The position numbers were made by a program, and so were the translations under genes. This document shows positions 59,210 to 64,000 of a DNA stretch of 64,000 nucleotides, in pieces. Location: positions 132,057,027-132,121,026 of the forward strand of contig OY757013.1 of NCBI GenBank assembly GCA_963580285.1. The letters are read 5' to 3'. Under the pieces are notes generated by a model. That model saw nothing but the letters and a program-made list of their open reading frames with translations, was not told the DNA's origin and made no database searches. The stretch's first letter is position 1. Each line of letters begins with the position of its first letter. Origin of the DNA: Lucinisca nassula. Its lineage: Eukaryota; Mollusca; Bivalvia; Lucinida; Lucinidae.

Positions 59210-59488
59210 CATAACTATAACACACCCGTGCGACATAGTGCATTTTTTCACATCTCCAAAATGGCTACTTTTCTCAAGAAAATCCGTGATATTTTTCTTA
59301 TAAATACTGCAAACATAGATTGTGGGTGCTCGTTAGAACCGGCGGTTCTAACGAGTACCCACAACCTATGTATTGGAGCGAAAATAAGAAAAATAATGAA
59401 TACCCCGTAAACCCCAGTTTTCTCTATGTAAAGTGGGGTTTAGGGCGGGGGGGGGGGGTGTTCATCTCAAGGACTTGTTCACGTGATG
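59210..59488. mobile_element. MITE-Y, core centre deleted
   Basis: CATAACTATAACACACCCGTG start and GGACTTGTTCACGTGATG end. Core 59316-59372 lacks one GAACCGCCTC half. G run at 59447-59457. Confidence 0.83.
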
Positions 59489-59655
59489 TATCGCCGCAGT
59501 TTTATGGCCAAAAAAATGTCTTTGGCATGTATGCAGTTCTCGGATCTTTATAAAGGAGATTTATTAATCGCCATGAATGATGTTACATTGATAAACAAGG
59601 ATCATGTAACTAACAGGGTCATAATTGAATAACTAAACTGGTTGAAATGCATATT

Positions 59656-61860
59656 GCACGACCCGCAGAAAAAGCAACCGACTGAAGTCGGTTTTTTCTA
59701 AGAGTGCCCTAAAATCACCGTGTCATTCTGTCATTCTGTAATTCTGTCAATCTGTCAGTCTGTCAGTCTGTCATTCTGTCTGTCCGTCCGTAACCCGTTT
59801 GTGAAAATTGGTGATAGTGACTTAACCGCTTGGAATATTTAAACAATTTTTGGCATACTGATAGATATCAATGAGATCTAACCAATGAACTTACGAATTA
59901 ATACATTCCATTTAGTATAGCCTCGCCGAGGCGAAAAATGTGAAAATTTTTGAACATTTTTGAACTGCTTCTCCTCGGAAACCGTTGGGCCGATTGAAGT
60001 CAAATTTCATATGGAGCCTCTATGGGATGGGGGACACCATAATTTGCTCATGGGGTCAAGGTCACATGACCAAAATGGCCGCCAAGCCATATATGGTTTG
60101 TTTGTCTGTCTGTCCGTAACCCGTTTGTGAAAATTGGTGATAGTGACTTAACCGCTTGGAATATTTAAACAATTTTTGGCATACTGATAGATATCAATGA
60201 GATCTAACCAATGAACTTGTGAAATATTACATTCCATTTAGTATAGCCTCGCCGAGGCGAAAAATGTGAAAATTTTCGAACTGCTTCTCCTCGGAAACCG
60301 TTGGGCCGATTGAAGTCAAATTTCATTTGGAGCCTCTATGGGATAGGGAAACCAAAATTTGCTCATGGGGTCTAGGTCACATGACCAAAATGGCCGCCAA
60401 GCCATATATGGTAAAAACCCTTCAAAAATAGTCTTCTCCAGAACCACTGGGCAGATTTCCACGAAACTTGATAAATAGCATCTGGGATGTAGGCCTATCA
60501 TAAATTGCTAAAATGGTGACCCTGGGTTGACCTTGACCTTCTTTGGGTCCGTCCGTAACCCGTTTGTGAAAATTGGTGATAGTGACTTAACCGCTTGGAA
60601 TATTTAAACAATTTTTGGCATACTGATAGATATCAATGAGATCTAACCAATGAACTTACGAAATATTACATTCCATTTAGTATAGCCTCGCCGAGGCGAA
60701 AAATGTGAAATTTTTCGAACATTTTTGAACTGCTTCTCCTCGGAAACCGTTGGGCTGATTGAAGTCAAATTTCATATGGAGCCTCTATGGGATGGGGGAA
60801 ACCTAAATTTGCTCATGGGGTCAAGGTCACATGACCAAAATGGCCGCCAAGCCATATATGGTTTGTCTGTCTGTCCGTCTGTAACCCGTTTGTGAAAATT
60901 GGTGATAGTGACTTAACCGCTTGGAATATTTAAACAATTTTTGGCATACTGATAGATATCAATGAGATCTAACCAATGAACTTGCGAAATATTACATTCC
61001 ATTTAGTATAGCTTCGCCGAGGCGAAAAACTTTCGAACTGCTTCTCCTCGGAAACCGTTGGGCCGATTGAAATCAAATTTCATATGGAGCCTCTATGGGA
61101 TGGGGGAAACCAAAAATTGCTCATGGGGTCCAGGACACATGACCAAAATGGCCGCCAAGCCATATATGGTCTGTCTATCTGTCCGTCCGTAACCCGTTTG
61201 TGAAAATTGGTGATAGTGACTTAACCGCTTGGAATATTTAAACAATTTTTGGCATACTGATAAATATCAATGAGATCTTATCAATGAACTTGCGAAATAT
61301 TACATTCCATTTAGTACAGCCTCGCCGAGGCGAAAAATGTGAAAATTTTCGAACTGCTTCTTCTCGGAAATCGTTGGGCCGATTGAAGTAAAATTTCACA
61401 TGGAGCCTCTACGGGATGGGGGAAACCAAAATTTCCTCATGGGGTCCAGGTCACATGACCAAAATGGCCGCCAAGCAATATTTGGTAAAAACCCTTCAAA
61501 AATAGTCTTCTCCAGAACCACTGTGCAGATTTCCACGAAACTTGATAAATAACATCTGGAACGTAGGCCCATCATAAATTGCTAAAATGGTGACCCTGGG
61601 TTGACCTTGACCTTCTTTGTGCCTAGGTCAAACTTTGACACATATGCTTTTGTGTTGGATTTTATCCTGCAAATGATTCAGAATACAGTACTAAAGTATA
61701 AGATATATTTTTGCTCCTTACGATAAGGCGCATTTATTGGGGGAACCGTTTTATGTCCAGGTCACATGACCAAAATGGCCGCCATACCCATATATGGTAA
61801 CACTCATAAAGCTAAAAGCATCCGGCGGGTCGTGCACTTCAGCTGAAGCACTGGTTTTGC
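59656..61860. mobile_element. T element, second copy, opposite orientation
   Basis: TGCACGACCCGCAGAAAAAG at the left and GCGGGTCGTGCACTTCAGCT at the right match the ends of 24612-27508 in reverse. Inside are about six to seven units with CATGACCAAAATGGCCGCCA and TATAGCCTCGCCGAGGCGAA. Outside the left end is a hairpin AACCGACTGAAGTCGGTT at 59681-59698. Confidence 0.85.
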
Positions 61861-61959
61861 TTAATTTTCTCAAATTCAGTTTGACTAAAATCTACCAATA
61901 AAGCAAATTAGGTCAGAATTCACCTTGCTTATTGGTCCTGAGTAATGACTAGGTAGGGT

Positions 61960-62115
61960 ATTTATTCTTTTCCTTATATAGATTGTAGGTACTCGTGAGC
62001 CGCCTCAACGAGGCGGTTCTAACGGACAATCTATATTTGAACTTGATTTAGGAAAAAATATCAAACATTTTCATCTGAAAAATTGTAGTTCTGGAGATGT
62101 GAAAGACGCCATTTT
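61960..62115. mobile_element. X/Y-related fragment with core
   Basis: ATAGATTGTAGGTACTCGTG, GCCGCCTCAACGAGGCGGTT, then CATCTGAAAAATTGTAGTTC and GGAGATGTGAAAGACG. Confidence 0.7.
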
Positions 62116-62149
62116 TGTAAAAAATGCTAAATTATTTTTTTTTCTCATA

Positions 62150-62310
62150 GCAACAGATAAGTTGCGTTTTTTTTTGTTTTTTTTTTTATAATTGAAGGAT
62201 GGTTTTTCTTATTTCTCCATATAAACTTATGTTGTGGGTATTCATTAGAAACGCCTCGCTGAGGCGGTTTTAATGAATACCCACAACATAGATTTCGTCA
62301 ATTATCCATA
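62150..62310. mobile_element. Core palindrome in a different flank
   Basis: TTGTGGGTATTCATTAGAAA, CGCCTCGCTGAGGCG, then GTTTTAATGAATACCCACAA (62231-62287). C-to-T changes in one arm are matched by G-to-A in the other, compared with the X/Y core. Confidence 0.8.
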
Positions 62311-62512
62311 AAAACCTTTATCATATGACGTCGCTGATAAGCAGTGGATAACGTCGTGTAATGAAAATCGTATGACCACACGTGTAATAACAATTTGGCG
62401 GGATTAAGTAACGTCATGACGACGTCCATGCCAACAATGCATTTTTCGTAGAAAAATTGTCAAATTAAAATGCGATAAAATCCAATATAAAGTAGTCATT
62501 TGATAAAGAGAA

Positions 62513-62612
62513 TTTTACACTCGTGGTCATTTCATAGGATATTTATGAAACTCGCCGAAGGCTCGTTTCATAAATATCATATGAAATGACCACTCGTGTA
62601 AGATCCTCTCTA
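62513..62612. repeat. Foldback hairpin, about 45 bp arms
   Basis: TTACACTCGTGGTCATTTCA...GATATTTATGAAACTCGCC | GAAGGCTCGTTTCATAAATA...TGAAATGACCACTCGTGTAA. Confidence 0.88.
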
Positions 62613-62615
62613 TCT

Positions 62616-64000
62616 TCAGTTATTACAGCATACATGTACCAACCATATCTTGCCAAGGCCCTTTTTCTCGTGTCAGCCCATCTGACTGGCAAAGACTTCT
62701 CCAAACACGGTAGTAGTCAACATTGGGTAACTTTCGATTTTTATCAGAAACTAAATATTTGTCTGGCCTTGAACGATAAGGATACCTTTGCTTGACAAAC
62801 ATGCAGCATAAAGGTTTATCGGAGTTTAACCGAATTTTTACTTTGGAATTTAATAGTTCATCGTATTTTCAGTTTCTTTCTTCAATTTGGCCATGGAATG
62901 CTTCATAATTTTTTTTGTACGATCTTTGGTTCTTTGTGTCTGCTCAACAGCCTCGTTTTATTATCTGCACAAGACAATATTTTCACGATTTCGATAAAAG
63001 ACATGCGAAAACAATGATAACAAGCGGACACTGCCTTATCGCATCCATAATTGTTGTTAAACAACCCCGTGCGTGTGTGCATGCATGCGTCCATTTGCGA
63101 ATGTCGAAGAAACATTTCTACGGGCACATAATAGTGATCGCCAAAGATTTTCTGCAAGCTAACAATTACAGAATATTTAGAGTGGTATACATGCAAACCA
63201 AAAAAGAGAGTTTCATCAGAAATAAAAAAAAAATCAGTTTTCGAGATACGAAAGAATGCTCTTATATAATTTGCATATATGGGCTGAGTTTTAGGCAGTC
63301 TTAAACAGGGAAAACCATATCAGTCCAGTATTTTGACCATGGTGATCGGCTTTGTTTATCGGTTATCTTCATTATAACGCGCAACACCATGGAAGCAGGT
63401 ATGCAAGTGATCTCTTGCACAGAAATTAGATTGATGTCCCTTCGTTGATTTTATCTTTGTCTGGTCTTGGATGATCATGCACCCGGCGAACGTCAACAGA
63501 ATTGAACTTATCCACACAGTAATGTAAACAGTTCCATCTGGGTGCCTGAGATCGCACAAGAAAGCGTCAATACGATGGCCGCATCAGGACTTGGCAATAA
63601 AACCGTTATTTTGATGGCTGTTGAAACAGTCAAAATCATTGCCCCTTGGAGTCGTGGTCGATCCGATTACGATGGTCCCGCAATAGTGCTTGAGATCGGC
63701 CATTCGGCCTTGGCAATAGAGCACCAGTTCGACCACAATACATCGGGACAACAGCTACAACTATTGGGATCAACCATGGTTTTTCATGCATTAACATTTG
63801 CCGGATCCCGAGGAAGCTAGGCTTATACTTAAGCGGTTAACGTTCATCGAAATAACCATGGATGATCGTTGTTCTTGCATAACTTACGATTTCGACAGCA
63901 AATTTTGTCGAAAACGCACAAAAGTTCCAAATAATCTCCATTTAAACTGTTCAAATGCGACCGGCGAACCAACATGGCGGCAAGTTCAGAATGCTGTTTA
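62616..64000. other. No gene or repeat recognised; several open stretches
   Basis: Three stretches are open on one or both strands: 62640-62815, 62903-63304 and 63542-63820. None shows a domain I know, none has a clear ATG in context, and none matches the expected N-terminus of thymidine phosphorylase. The missing TYMP 5' exon could be here only if very short. Confidence 0.4.

Noticed and set aside
62640..62815. TYMP upstream exon on the minus strand (open frame with a GT donor)
   Set aside because: The translation does not resemble the family's N-terminal helical region and does not end in the required phase 1 Gly context.
62915..63304. Protein-coding gene on the plus strand (129 codons)
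   Set aside because: No recognisable domain, no ATG start, and the opposite strand is open too; length alone is weak evidence in 64 kb.

Overview
The window looks like nuclear DNA of a mollusc, most likely a bivalve. It is AT-rich, has long introns with GT..AG borders, and is dominated by short interspersed elements: tRNA-derived SINEs with (CAAA)n tails, MITEs, a decayed LINE and tandem repeats with 'GGTCAAGGTCA' motifs. I see no prokaryotic gene organisation. The species call is an inference from the repeat types.

The one protein gene I can recognise is thymidine phosphorylase (TYMP) on the minus strand. Seven exons at 56593-56391, 42492-42264, 39901-39783, 36629-36467, 32954-32727, 30980-30840 and 22865-22705 join in phase into about 414 residues, ending in a stop codon. 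They carry the [10 protein letters not shown] phosphate loop, the [16 protein letters not shown] signature and the SIISKK active-site segment. The 5' exon(s) for roughly the first 60 residues were not found and probably lie beyond 64000 or in a short exon I cannot recognise.

Everything else I can identify is repeat. 1-22.5 kb (downstream of TYMP): SINE-A, SINE-B, SINE-C and SINE-D, palindrome-cored MITEs (families X, Y, P, Q, Z), foldback hairpins and an RT fragment. 22.7-31 kb: last TYMP exons, a CR1/Jockey-like LINE split by a 2.9 kb TIR element full of tandem repeats (T element) and by a 326 bp insertion with a 13 bp target duplication. 31-42.5 kb: TYMP exons between SINEs and MITEs, including an array of 261 bp monomers each carrying a hammerhead ribozyme (34.2-35.1 kb). 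42.5-56.4 kb: the largest TYMP intron, with a second hammerhead array (52.07-52.52 kb, minus strand) inside an X MITE that is itself inside a Z MITE. 56.6-62.6 kb: MITEs, a cluster of foldback palindromes and a second T element in opposite orientation. 62.6-64 kb: no repeat or gene recognised.

Two system-level observations stand out. (1) Two hammerhead arrays, on opposite strands and 17 kb apart, share the monomer length, one boundary and a similar location in a host MITE; this looks like a retrozyme or Penelope-like element. (2) Several MITE families with unrelated ends (X, Y, P) share one central palindrome, whose two arms have changed together between copies. MITE ends also lie within about 25 bp of three TYMP splice sites, and one appears to supply most of the acceptor sequence of the last exon.
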